A stretch of DNA of 64,000 bases from an uncultured Clostridia bacterium (lineage in GTDB: Bacteria; Bacillota; Clostridia; TANB77; CAG-508). Shown piece after piece: positions 7,833-16,090 of this stretch. The stretch is from assembly GCA_934129745.1 (NCBI GenBank), contig CAKOWZ010000005.1, forward strand, positions 1 to 64,000, written 5' to 3'. The notes beneath the pieces are model-generated. The model was not told the DNA's origin. It made no database searches and worked only from the letters and a program-made list of their open reading frames with translations. Each line of letters opens with the position of its first letter. Within the stretch, counting starts at the first letter, position 1. Both the position numbers and the translations under genes were made by a program.

Positions 7833-8984
7833 ATGGCTCAAAAAAGAGATTATTATGAAGTATTGGGTGTTAGTAAAACTGCTACAGATGAAGAATTGAA
7901 AAAAGCTTATCGTAGATTAGCAAAAAAATATCACCCTGATGCTAATCCAGATAATAAAGAAGAAGCTGAAAAGAAATTTAAAGAAGTAAATGAAGCATAT
8001 GAAGTATTGTCAGATAGCCAAAAAAGACGTATGTATGATCAATTTGGGCATGATGGCCCTTCTGGTTTTGGTGGTGGCAACCCTGGTGGTGGTTATTATT
8101 CATATTCTACTTCTGGTTTTAGTGGATTTGATGATTTCGATTTAGGTGATATTTTCTCATCTATTTTTGGCGGAAGTGCTGGAAGAGGTGGAAGCTCTAG
8201 AAGAAATAATGGCCCAATTAAAGGTGCTGATTTAAGATATAATTTAGATATTTCTTTTGAGGATGCTTTTTTAGGTGTTGAAAAAGAAATTACAATTTCT
8301 CGTGATGAGACTTGTCCTTCTTGTTCAGGAAGTGGTGCCAAACCTGGTACCACAACTGAAACCTGTCCTAAATGTAATGGAACAGGTCAAGAAAGATATG
8401 TTCAAAATACAATTTTAGGTCAAATGCAAACAACTAGAACTTGTACTGGATGTCATGGAACTGGTAAAATTATTAAAGAAGTTTGTGACAATTGTAAAGG
8501 TAAAGGTACTGTAAGAAAAATGGCTAAAATTAAAGTTAGAATTCCTGCAGGTATTGATAATGAGCAATCTATAGTTTTACGTGGAGAAGGTGAACCAGGA
8601 ATTCGTGGTGGTGCTAAAGGTGATTTGTACATAGTGGTTAGAATTAAAAAACATAGTATTTTTACTAGAAAAGGTAATACTGTTTATTGTAATGTTCCAA
8701 TTACTTTTACACAAGCAACTTTAGGTGCTGAACTTGAAATTCCAATGGTTGATGGTAAAAAGGAAAAATTCAGAATTCCTGAGGGAACTCAAACTGGAAC
8801 TACTTTTACAATTAGAGGTAAAGGATTTAAAAATATAAATAGTAATAATAATGGTGATTATGTATTTACTGTTAATGTTCAGGTTCCAAAGCGTTTGTCT
8901 AAGGAACAAAGGGAGTTGTTAACTAAATTAGCAAAAACTATGAATGAACAACCTCCTATAAAAAAACGCGGGATTTTTGGATAA
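7833..8984 (+). CDS. dnaJ: DnaJ, Hsp40 co-chaperone
   Basis: 383 residues. J domain with HPD at residues 34-36, a Gly/Phe-rich stretch (about 70-110), four zinc motifs (CPSCSGSG, CPKCNGTG, CTGCHGTG, CDNCKGKG) and the C-terminal beta-sandwich pair. It delivers clients to DnaK and stimulates its ATPase. It is the last gene of the heat-shock operon, closed by a strong terminator. prmA, which often follows in Bacillus, is absent here. Confidence 0.97.
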   Translation: MAQKRDYYEVLGVSKTATDEELKKAYRRLAKKYHPDANPDNKEEAEKKFKEVNEAYEVLSDSQKRRMYDQFGHDGPSGFGGGNPGGGYYSYSTSGFSGFDDFDLGDIFSSIFGGSAGRGGSSRRNNGPIKGADLRYNLDISFEDAFLGVEKEITISRDETCPSCSGSGAKPGTTTETCPKCNGTGQERYVQNTILGQMQTTRTCTGCHGTGKIIKEVCDNCKGKGTVRKMAKIKVRIPAGIDNEQSIVLRGEGEPGIRGGAKGDLYIVVRIKKHSIFTRKGNTVYCNVPITFTQATLGAELEIPMVDGKKEKFRIPEGTQTGTTFTIRGKGFKNINSNNNGDYVFTVNVQVPKRLSKEQRELLTKLAKTMNEQPPIKKRGIFG

Positions 8985-8991
8985 AAATGAG

Positions 8992-9023
8992 AGAAATCTA
9001 AGGTACATCCTTAGATTTCTTTT
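8992..9023 (+). terminator. Rho-independent terminator after dnaJ
   Basis: Perfect 12-bp stem AGAAATCTAAGG / CCTTAGATTTCT with a 5-base loop, followed by TTT. Confidence 0.88.
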
Positions 9024-9064
9024 GAATGAATTATAAAAATTTTCCAAAAATTACCAAAAAAATA

Positions 9065-9093
9065 TTGATTTTCTATGTATAATTTTGTATAAT
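9065..9093 (+). promoter_or_regulatory. Sigma-A promoter of pyk
   Basis: TTGATT at 9065-9070, 17 bp, TATAAT at 9088-9093, about 50 bases ahead of the pyk start. Confidence 0.8.
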
Positions 9094-9142
9094 AATGTTT
9101 ATGTTAATAGTAAAACAAAATCAAAGAAGGAGATGTTTTTAT

Positions 9143-10549
9143 ATGAAAAAAACAAAAATAATTTGTAGTATAGGACCATCAAGTACAGCTCCAGAAGTTA
9201 TGAGCAAGATGGTTGAAGCAGGAATGAACGTAGCACGTATTAACATGTCACATGCTACACCAGAAGAAAAAGTAGCAGTAGTTGCTTCAGTTAAAGAAGT
9301 AAGAAAAATGACAGGAAAAAATATTGCTATATTATTTGATACAAAAGGACCAGAATTTAGAAATGGTATGTTAGAAAATGATGAAATCAATTTAGTTGAA
9401 GGAAAAACAATCAGAGTAGTAAAAGAAACTGTTTTAGGAAATGAAGAAAGATTTTCAGTTAACTACCCACAAGCTATTGACAAATTAAAAGTAGGTTCAG
9501 TAATCTTATTAGAAAATGGATTAATGAAAATTGAAGTTATATCTGTTGAAGAAGATGGTGTTACTTGTAAAATCGTTAATGGTGGAGTTTTAGGAAACAA
9601 AAAGAGCTTAAATGTTCCTGGAGTTAACTTAGATATTCCATTTATCAATGATATAGATAGAGAAGATATTATTTATGCATGTGAACATGAAGGTGATTAT
9701 TTAGCAGCTTCATTTGTATCTTGTGCACAAGATGTATTAGATGCTAGAGAAATCTTAAAACAATGTGGAAGAGAAGATATGAAAATTATCTCTAAAATTG
9801 AAAGTGCAAGAGGAATTGAAAACTTAGATGAAATTATCGCTGTTACAGATGGTATCATGGTAGCTCGTGGTGATTTAGGTGTTGAAGTTCCAATGCAAGC
9901 TTTACCAAAATATCAAAAATTAATGATTGAAAAATGTAGAGAACAAGGTAAATTTGTTGTTGTTGCTACAGAAATGTTAGAATCAATGAAGAAAAGTGCT
10001 AGACCAACAAGAGCTGAAGTTTCAGATGTTGCTAATGCAGTTTTAGATGGAACAGATGCTGTTATGTTATCTGGTGAAACAACAGTTGGTAAATTCCCAG
10101 TTGAAGTTGTTACTTTTATGGCTAATATTTGTGAAGAAACAGAAAGCTATTATGATTATGATTGCCCATTTGAATCTGATAGAGAAGCTACAATTACAGA
10201 AACAATTGCTAATAGTGTATTTAGTGCTTCAAGAGTATTAGATGTTAAAGCAATTGTTGCTTCAACAGAATCTGGTGAAACAGCAATGAGAATTAGTAAT
10301 TTAAAACCTGAATGCCCAATTTTAGCTGCTACATCAAGTGAAGATGTTGCTCATAAATTAGCTGCTTGTTATGGTGTATATCCAATTATTGTTGAAAATG
10401 CTGGAAATACAGATGAAATGATTGCTAATATGAAAAATAAAGCTATTGAAGAATTAGGATTACAAAAAGGTGATAAGATTATTATTACTGGTGGTTTCCC
10501 TAAATGTGGTGAACATTTAACAAATTTAATGAAAATTGAAGAAATTTAA
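9143..10549 (+). CDS. pyk: Pyruvate kinase
   Basis: 468 residues. Converts phosphoenolpyruvate and ADP to pyruvate and ATP in glycolysis. Seen: ARINMSHA near the N-terminus, the FDTKGPE segment, KIESARGIEN (catalytic Lys), MVARGDLGVEVP and VATEMLESM. It ends right after the C-terminal allosteric domain and lacks the extra PEP-utiliser-like domain of Bacillus-type enzymes. The start is ATG 9143 behind AAGAAGGAGA; an upstream in-frame ATG at 9095 overlaps the promoter region. It is monocistronic, between a promoter and a terminator. Confidence 0.96.
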   Translation: MKKTKIICSIGPSSTAPEVMSKMVEAGMNVARINMSHATPEEKVAVVASVKEVRKMTGKNIAILFDTKGPEFRNGMLENDEINLVEGKTIRVVKETVLGNEERFSVNYPQAIDKLKVGSVILLENGLMKIEVISVEEDGVTCKIVNGGVLGNKKSLNVPGVNLDIPFINDIDREDIIYACEHEGDYLAASFVSCAQDVLDAREILKQCGREDMKIISKIESARGIENLDEIIAVTDGIMVARGDLGVEVPMQALPKYQKLMIEKCREQGKFVVVATEMLESMKKSARPTRAEVSDVANAVLDGTDAVMLSGETTVGKFPVEVVTFMANICEETESYYDYDCPFESDREATITETIANSVFSASRVLDVKAIVASTESGETAMRISNLKPECPILAATSSEDVAHKLAACYGVYPIIVENAGNTDEMIANMKNKAIEELGLQKGDKIIITGGFPKCGEHLTNLMKIEEI

Positions 10550-10596
10550 TTAATGATTTGTTGAAAGTGATTTTTATTAGAAATTATATTTAATAT

Positions 10597-10637
10597 AAAA
10601 CTCGTTTATGTCTTTTTGAGATGTGAACGAGTTTTTT
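10597..10637 (+). terminator. Terminator after pyk
   Basis: AAAACTCGTT at 10597-10606 pairs with AACGAGTTTT at 10626-10635, followed by further T residues. Confidence 0.82.
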
Positions 10638-10782
10638 ATTTACATATCTAAAAATCTTCCACATAATAGTAAAAATTTAAGAATAATATTTTCAAATGTG
10701 CATAATATATAATATAGACAAGGTGTTCAAAAATAATTGCTTGGGAGGAAATCAGGGTATTATTATCTTGATAAGTGTATAT

Positions 10783-11061
10783 ATGAGATATGAGTATATT
10801 AAAGAGACAAAAGAATTAAAAGATAAGAGTGAGAAAGAACAAAAATTAGAGTTGATTGTTAATATAATAAAAACTAGAAACAATTTAGATAATGCAATGA
10901 GAAATTATGAATTTGCTGAAGGTGATTTAATTGATTATTATTTATATGAGATTAAAGCAAATCAATCTAAATTAGATTATTTAATTGGTGAAGCAAAACA
11001 ATTTAAATTAGAATTTAATTTGACAAATGTATTTGAGATGAGAGGTAAAGAGGTAATTTAG
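10783..11061 (+). CDS. yaaL: YaaL/DUF2508-family small protein
   Basis: About 92 residues from ATG 10783. The frame is open back to 10696, but the upstream part lies in the promoter region; GGGAGG at 10743 is rather far from this ATG, so the start is uncertain. The core (NLDNAMRNYEFAEGDLIDYY and then YEIKANQSKLDYLI) matches the DUF2508 pattern of YaaL proteins. The biochemical role is unknown. It directly abuts bofA, the same pairing as in Bacillus, which supports the call. Confidence 0.72.
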   Translation: MRYEYIKETKELKDKSEKEQKLELIVNIIKTRNNLDNAMRNYEFAEGDLIDYYLYEIKANQSKLDYLIGEAKQFKLEFNLTNVFEMRGKEVI

Positions 11062-11325
11062 ATGGATTTAAATACTATTATAATTTATTTGGCATGTTTA
11101 ATTGTTATTTTTATTATTGGTAAGATTTTTTTTGTCCCTTTAAAACATATAGTGAAATTATTGATTAATTCAGTATTAGGAGGTTTTTTAATATACATAG
11201 TGAATGTTATTGGTGGTTCTTTTGGTTTTCATATTGGTTTAAATGTAGGAACTGCTATTTTTACTGGACTGTTGGGAATTCCAGGGGTGATATTGTTGAT
11301 ATTGATTAAATTGCTTGTGGGGTAA
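11062..11325 (+). CDS. bofA: BofA-family protein (pro-sigma-K processing inhibitor)
   Basis: 87 residues, highly hydrophobic, with probably two or three membrane segments; the C-terminal half (GLNVGTAIFTGLLGIPGVIL) is the conserved BofA motif region. In Bacillus, BofA inhibits the SpoIVFB protease until forespore signalling. ATG begins on the base after the yaaL stop. It implies a sporulation heritage, but no other sporulation-specific gene is visible here, so functional sporulation is not shown. Confidence 0.85.
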   Translation: MDLNTIIIYLACLIVIFIIGKIFFVPLKHIVKLLINSVLGGFLIYIVNVIGGSFGFHIGLNVGTAIFTGLLGIPGVILLILIKLLVG

Positions 11326-11381
11326 TTGGTTTTAGGGGATAATTATCACTATTGTGAATTTTATGTGAATTTTGTGTAAAT

Positions 11382-11408
11382 TTAGCACTCTGCACTTGAC
11401 AGTGATAA
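11382..11408 (+). promoter_or_regulatory. CIRCE operator upstream of hsp20
   Basis: TTAGCACTC (perfect left arm), nine bases, CAGTGATAA (7 of 9 of the right arm). It overlaps the -35 hexamer at 11396, so HrcA binding would block polymerase. Confidence 0.8.
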
Positions 11409-11424
11409 AATATAGAACTATAAT
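11396..11424 (+). promoter_or_regulatory. Sigma-A promoter of hsp20
   Basis: TTGACA at 11396-11401, 17 bp, TATAAT at 11419-11424. Both hexamers are perfect. Confidence 0.88.
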
Positions 11425-11523
11425 CTAGTTATGAATAAAAAAAGTACTTTTTTTAAATAATATTAAATATGTGCTACCTTCATAAGGTGTCAACACATAA
11501 AATTTTGATGGGAGGAATTAGTT

Positions 11524-11961
11524 ATGATGATGATACCAAGAAAAAATAGTTTTGATGTATTGGACAATTTATTTGATGATATGTTATTTGATAATAACAG
11601 GAAAGGAAGACATTATCCAGAAATAATGAAAACTGATCTTAAAGAAGATGAAAATGAATATACATTAGAAATTGATGTTCCAGGATATAAAAAAGAAGAT
11701 ATAAAAATAGAATTAGATAATGGTTATATTACAGTAAGTGCTAAAACTGAAAAAACAACAGATGAATCAGATAAAAAATCAAATTATATTCATAAAGAAA
11801 GATATTTTGGAGAATGTTCAAGAAGTTATTATGTTGGTGATAATATTACAGAGGAAGACATAAAGGCTTCATTTAAAAATGGTACTTTATGTATTACTGT
11901 TCCCAAAAAAGAAGTTAAAAAATTGGAAGATAAGAAATATATTGATATAAGTGAGGAATAG
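11524..11961 (+). CDS. Hsp20/alpha-crystallin small heat-shock protein
   Basis: 145 residues. Seen: IDVPGYKKEDIKIELDNGYI of the alpha-crystallin domain and the A-SFKNGTLCITVPKK signature near the end. It is an ATP-independent holdase that keeps unfolding proteins soluble. Three consecutive ATG codons follow GGGAGG; the first is used here. The CIRCE element and strong promoter upstream put it under HrcA control, like the hrcA operon. Confidence 0.95.
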   Translation: MMMIPRKNSFDVLDNLFDDMLFDNNRKGRHYPEIMKTDLKEDENEYTLEIDVPGYKKEDIKIELDNGYITVSAKTEKTTDESDKKSNYIHKERYFGECSRSYYVGDNITEEDIKASFKNGTLCITVPKKEVKKLEDKKYIDISEE

Positions 11962-12007
11962 GAAAAATTATAATTATGATGTTGAAATAAAATAAAGAAA
12001 AATAGTA

Positions 12008-12054
12008 AAAAAAGCGAAAATCTAAGGTTTACTTTGAATTTTCGCTTTTTTTAT
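12008..12054. terminator. Bidirectional terminator between hsp20 and glmS
   Basis: AAAAAAGCGAAAAT pairs with ATTTTCGCTTTTTT around an A+T-rich loop. A and T tracts flank both sides, so it can serve hsp20 (+) and glmS (-). Confidence 0.85.
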
Positions 12055-12085
12055 TATAAATAAGTATATATTAAAATGTGAAATG

Positions 12086-14086
12086 TTACTCAACTGTAAC
12101 AGATTTAGCTAAATTTCTAGGTTTATCAACATCTAATCCTTTATTTTTAGAAATATAATAAGCTAACATTTGTAAAGGAATTACAGACAAGATAGGTGAA
12201 ATAAGTGGACAAACTTCAGGGATTTCAATAACATAATCAAAAACATGACCTTCCAAATTTTGATTTGTAATAACCATAGTTTTAGCACCTCTTGTTATAA
12301 CTTCTTGGATATTGCTAATAGTTTTTTTAGATAATGAACTATCAGTTAAAATACTTATTACATGAATTCCATTATCAATTAAGGCAATAGGTCCATGTTT
12401 TAATTCACCAGCTGCATATGCTTCTGAATGGATGTATGAAATTTCTTTTAATTTCAAAGAACCTTCTTTAGCAACAGTTTCATCAATTCCTCTGCCTAAG
12501 AAAAACATATCTTTTTCATTATATGCTTCATCAGCAAATTTTTTTATTATATCTGTGTTTTCTAATACATAACTTATTTTTTTAGGTAGTTCTAAAATAT
12601 CTTTTTTCAAATCTTCTAATTTAATAGTATTACCTTCAGAATTTATAACAATATCAGAATTTCCGAATCCAAGTAATTCAGAAAAATGAATTGCAAGTAC
12701 TGCAAATAAAACAACTTGTGATGTATATGCTTTTGTTGATGCAACAGCTATTTCAGGACCTGCATGTGTATAAATTGTGTAATCAGCTTCACGAGTTATA
12801 GAACTTCCAATAACATTTGAAATTGCAAGTGTTTTTGCTCCTTTTGATTTAGATAGTTTTAAGGCTGCAATTGTATCAGCTGTTTCACCTGATTGACTTA
12901 CATAAATACATAATGTTTTATTATCAATTATTGGATCTCTATATCTAAATTCTGATGCAATATCAACTTCTGTTGGTATTTTGCATAATTTTTCTAATAA
13001 AACTTTTCCAACTAATCCTGCATGCATAGCTGTTCCACATGCTACTATATAAATTTTATTTACATTTTTTAAATAATCTGATGTAATATCTAAATCAGCA
13101 AAATTAGTAGGTTCACCTAATTTTAATCTTGAACCAACAGTTTCTCTTATTGAATTTGGTTGTTCATAAATTTCTTTTAACATATAATCTTCATATCCAT
13201 TTTTTTCAGCTGCTGATGCGTCCCATTCGATGTTTTTAATTTGTTTTTCATAATTTTCAAGGTCTGTATTATAAAATGATATTGAGTTTTTTGAAATTAC
13301 TGCAATTTCATTGTCATCTAATAAATAGAAATCTTTTGTATATGCTAATAATGCTGGAATGTCTGATGCAATATAATTTTCATCAGATTTGGTTCCGATT
13401 ACTAATGGACTGTCTTTTCTTGCAACTATTATTTTTTCAGGGATAAGTGGTGATATTACTTCAATTGCATAACTTCCTTTTAGATCTTTTGTTGTTTTTG
13501 AAACAGCTTGTAAGATTTTGTTTAAATTGGCTGAAATAGTTGAATTTGATGTATTGTTTGAATTAGTTGATTTAACTTGGTTTGCTGGATTGATGGAATC
13601 AGTTGAATTTTTTGAGTTATCTGAGCCATTTAAACTAGTTGAACAATTTAGATTATCTGTTTCGTTTGATTGGTTAAAATAATAATTAATTAAATTTGGT
13701 ATTACTTCTGTATCTGTTTGTGAATAAAATTTATAACCATTTTTTATTAAAAATTCACGTAATTCATTATAATTTTCAATAATACCATTATGAACAACTG
13801 CAAATGTATTTGTGTTATCAAAATGTGGGTGAGAGTTTTCTTTTGATGGTTTACCATGTGTTGCCCAACGTGTATGTGCAATTCCATATGTTCCTTGTAA
13901 ATCATCATATCCATCTAGATTTAAAATATTTTTAACTCTTCCTTTATCTTTCATTATTTTTATTTCATTATTTTCTAATGTAGCAATTCCTGCTGAATCA
14001 TATCCTCTGTATTCTAAGGCTAATAATCCTTTTATTAATATGTCATTTGCTTTTTTGCTACCTACATATCCTATAATTCCACACAT
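12086..14086 (-). CDS. glmS: GlmS, glutamine-fructose-6-phosphate aminotransferase with Asn/Ser insert
   Basis: 666 residues against about 600-610 usually. Makes glucosamine-6-phosphate from fructose-6-phosphate and glutamine for the cell wall. Seen: the N-terminal Cys2 nucleophile (MCGIIGYVG), HTRWATHG, two SIS domains (YVACGTAMHAG; SQSGETADT) and the canonical end DKPRNLAKSVTVE. The extra length is a low-complexity Asn/Ser/Thr stretch of about 50 residues at 138-187 in the glutaminase domain, after NLINYYF, where other enzymes have a short loop. ATG follows AGGAGG. The mRNA leader carries a glmS ribozyme. Confidence 0.96.
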   Translation of the reverse strand: MCGIIGYVGSKKANDILIKGLLALEYRGYDSAGIATLENNEIKIMKDKGRVKNILNLDGYDDLQGTYGIAHTRWATHGKPSKENSHPHFDNTNTFAVVHNGIIENYNELREFLIKNGYKFYSQTDTEVIPNLINYYFNQSNETDNLNCSTSLNGSDNSKNSTDSINPANQVKSTNSNNTSNSTISANLNKILQAVSKTTKDLKGSYAIEVISPLIPEKIIVARKDSPLVIGTKSDENYIASDIPALLAYTKDFYLLDDNEIAVISKNSISFYNTDLENYEKQIKNIEWDASAAEKNGYEDYMLKEIYEQPNSIRETVGSRLKLGEPTNFADLDITSDYLKNVNKIYIVACGTAMHAGLVGKVLLEKLCKIPTEVDIASEFRYRDPIIDNKTLCIYVSQSGETADTIAALKLSKSKGAKTLAISNVIGSSITREADYTIYTHAGPEIAVASTKAYTSQVVLFAVLAIHFSELLGFGNSDIVINSEGNTIKLEDLKKDILELPKKISYVLENTDIIKKFADEAYNEKDMFFLGRGIDETVAKEGSLKLKEISYIHSEAYAAGELKHGPIALIDNGIHVISILTDSSLSKKTISNIQEVITRGAKTMVITNQNLEGHVFDYVIEIPEVCPLISPILSVIPLQMLAYYISKNKGLDVDKPRNLAKSVTVE

Positions 14087-14163
14087 AAAAAAATCCTCCT
14101 AAAATTAATTTTTTGATTAATTATAAAAGGTTACAAGTTTATATTTATTTTTTTGCATCATAA

Positions 14164-14325
14164 ATAAAACCTACATAATAGTGTTTTTGTTCTAGCATTT
14201 CTGCTGGGTTTTGTACACTATTTGTGACAGTAGGTATGCCATAGAACTATCCGCCGAGTGTTTCGATAAGTTCTTTCCTCGTCAACAAACATTTTACTGA
14301 ATTTGTTTGTCCAGGCGCTATAATT
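14164..14325 (-). ncRNA. glmS ribozyme/riboswitch
   Basis: On the minus strand the leader contains the conserved blocks in order: TATAGCGCC with the predicted cleavage between A (14319) and G (14318), TTGACGAGG, TTATCGAAA and CTCGGCGGAT. These are the signature core segments of the glmS ribozyme. A peripheral domain closed by ACCTA/TAGGT follows (about 14170 to 14236). Glucosamine-6-phosphate is the known cofactor; self-cleavage lowers glmS expression. Confidence 0.95.
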
Positions 14326-14380
14326 GTTTTAAAATTTCTCCTTTCTTGTAAGATTTTGTAACTTTTATAATTATGATATT

Positions 14381-14409
14381 ATATTATACTAAGTGCAAAA
14401 AATGTGCAA
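14381..14409 (-). promoter_or_regulatory. Probable glmS promoter
   Basis: On the minus strand TTGCAC (14409-14404), 17 bp, TAATAT (14386-14381). An alternative TATAAT two bases upstream would give a 15-bp spacer. It lies about 60 bases ahead of the ribozyme cleavage site. Confidence 0.6.
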
Positions 14410-14455
14410 GAGGAAAATAAAAAAATATTTCCCATTATTCCAAATTGCACATTTT

Positions 14456-15972
14456 TTAGATATCAACTTTATCTAAATTTCTTCTGCTAGGTTCATTCAT
14501 AAGAACACCATTATAATCAAATCTAGAGCCATGACAAGGACAATCCCATGTTTTTTCTAATTGGTTCCATGAAAGCTCACAACCTAAATGAGTACAATAA
14601 GGTTTAACACAAATGATTTCATCTTTGCTTTTTTTATATGCTCCAATTTTTTGACCATTGTAAGAGATAATTCCACCATCACCTACATTTAGATCTTCTA
14701 AAGTTTGGATTGGTGATTTTAGTTTGTTTATTACAAGAGAATAGCTTGTTTGTTTAATCATATTTCCCATTTCTTTTCCATTTTTAATTGGACTAAATCT
14801 TGTTGCTTTATAGATTTTGGAATCTTCAAGAGGTTCTTTTTTTATCTCATGTAAAATTGTATTTGCAGCTACAAAAGATGTCGTCATACCCCATTTTTTG
14901 AAACCTGTTGCAACATATACATTAGGCCATAAAGATGAAAATTCACCTATATATGGCAGTTTGTCTAATGTTATACAATCTTCTGTTGACCATTCTGCAA
15001 TTATTTTTGAGTTTTGATATATTGTTTTTATATAATTTTCAAGATTTTCATAACTAGAGCAGATGTTTATAGAGGTATCACCTGTTTTATGCCCTGAACC
15101 CCCTATTATAACTAGATTTTGATTATTTATGTTTGCTGTTCGTAATGATGTTACAGGTTCTTCAGCTGATATAAATATTCCATCTAATTTGAGTTTATTT
15201 GATTCATCAGGTTTTATTGCAACTAGATAAGATTTGTTTTGATACATTTTTAAAAAATAAAATCCAGGAAAATTTATGATTGGATAATGTGTTGCTAATA
15301 CTACATATTTTGATTTTATAGTAGAACCATTTTCGCAAATTGTAGTGTAATTTGAAGTATCTTCTGAATCTTTGGAAATATCAACAACTTTGGAGTTTTC
15401 AAAAATACAATTTTTAGGTAATGTGTTAGCAAGACCTAAACAATATTTTCGACTATTAAATTGTGCCTGATTTGGAAAACAGATGCCACCAATACATGAA
15501 AAAGGGAGTGGAACATCATCTGTAAAATATGCATTAGAACCTATTGAGTGCAATACTTCTAATTCTTTTTTAAACTCAGATAACTTTTCTTTTGAATTTG
15601 TATATACATATGAATTTTTCCATTCAAAATCACAATCAATTTTATTTTCATCAATTATTTTTTTTACAGAATGAATGGCATTTTCATTTGAATCAAAATA
15701 AGATTTGGCAGTTTGTTTGTCAAAATTACTAAATAAATAATTGTAAAAAAGCCCATGTTGACTTGTTAATTTACCTGTAGTATATGCTGTTACACCGATT
15801 GCAAATTTTATCTTTTTCTAAAACACAAACAGAAAAACCGTTCTTTGTTCAACAAATATGCTGTTGTAAGACCAGTTATACCAGCACCTATAATACATAT
15901 ATCAACTGTAATGTCTTTTTCTAATACTGGAAAATTTGTGGATTTGCTATTTTCTAGCCATATTGATTTCAT
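14456..15972 (-). pseudogene. FAD-dependent oxidoreductase with Rieske domain, two frameshifts
   Basis: The N-terminus from ATG 15972 (RBS AGGTGA) encodes the dinucleotide-binding motif ICIIGAGITGLTTAYLL. The frame is lost near 15840 (an extra base around GAACGG) and again near 15806 (an extra T in AAATTTGC). Restoring both bases joins it to KIAIGVTAYTTGKLTSQHG and the long open frame that runs to 14456. The C-terminus carries a Rieske [2Fe-2S] site: YCTHLGC and CPCHGSRFD. Similar proteins join a DadA-like amine oxidase fold to a Rieske domain; the substrate is unknown. Either a real pseudogene or two sequencing errors. Confidence 0.8.
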
Positions 15973-16027
15973 AATTATCACCTAAAAGTAGTATGTGTAA
16001 GTGTTTTAGAAAATATACATTGTGCAG

Positions 16028-16056
16028 TTGTGAAATATGAATACAAATGTTATAAT
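16028..16056 (+). promoter_or_regulatory. Sigma-A promoter of uvrC
   Basis: TTGTGA, 17 bp, TATAAT at 16051-16056. It overlaps the upstream in-frame ATG at 16037, arguing that translation starts at 16091. Confidence 0.75.
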
Positions 16057-16090
16057 AAAGGAAATTATTATTAAAAGATGGAGGGGCAAT

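Noticed and set aside
8096..8353. Long minus-strand frames inside dnaJ, mutL, rpoA and other genes
   Set aside because: They are shadows of strongly supported plus-strand genes, without their own ribosome binding sites or recognisable domains.
9095..9142. Upstream start of pyk at 9095
   Set aside because: It is directly after the -10 box; the family start and a good ribosome binding site are at 9143.
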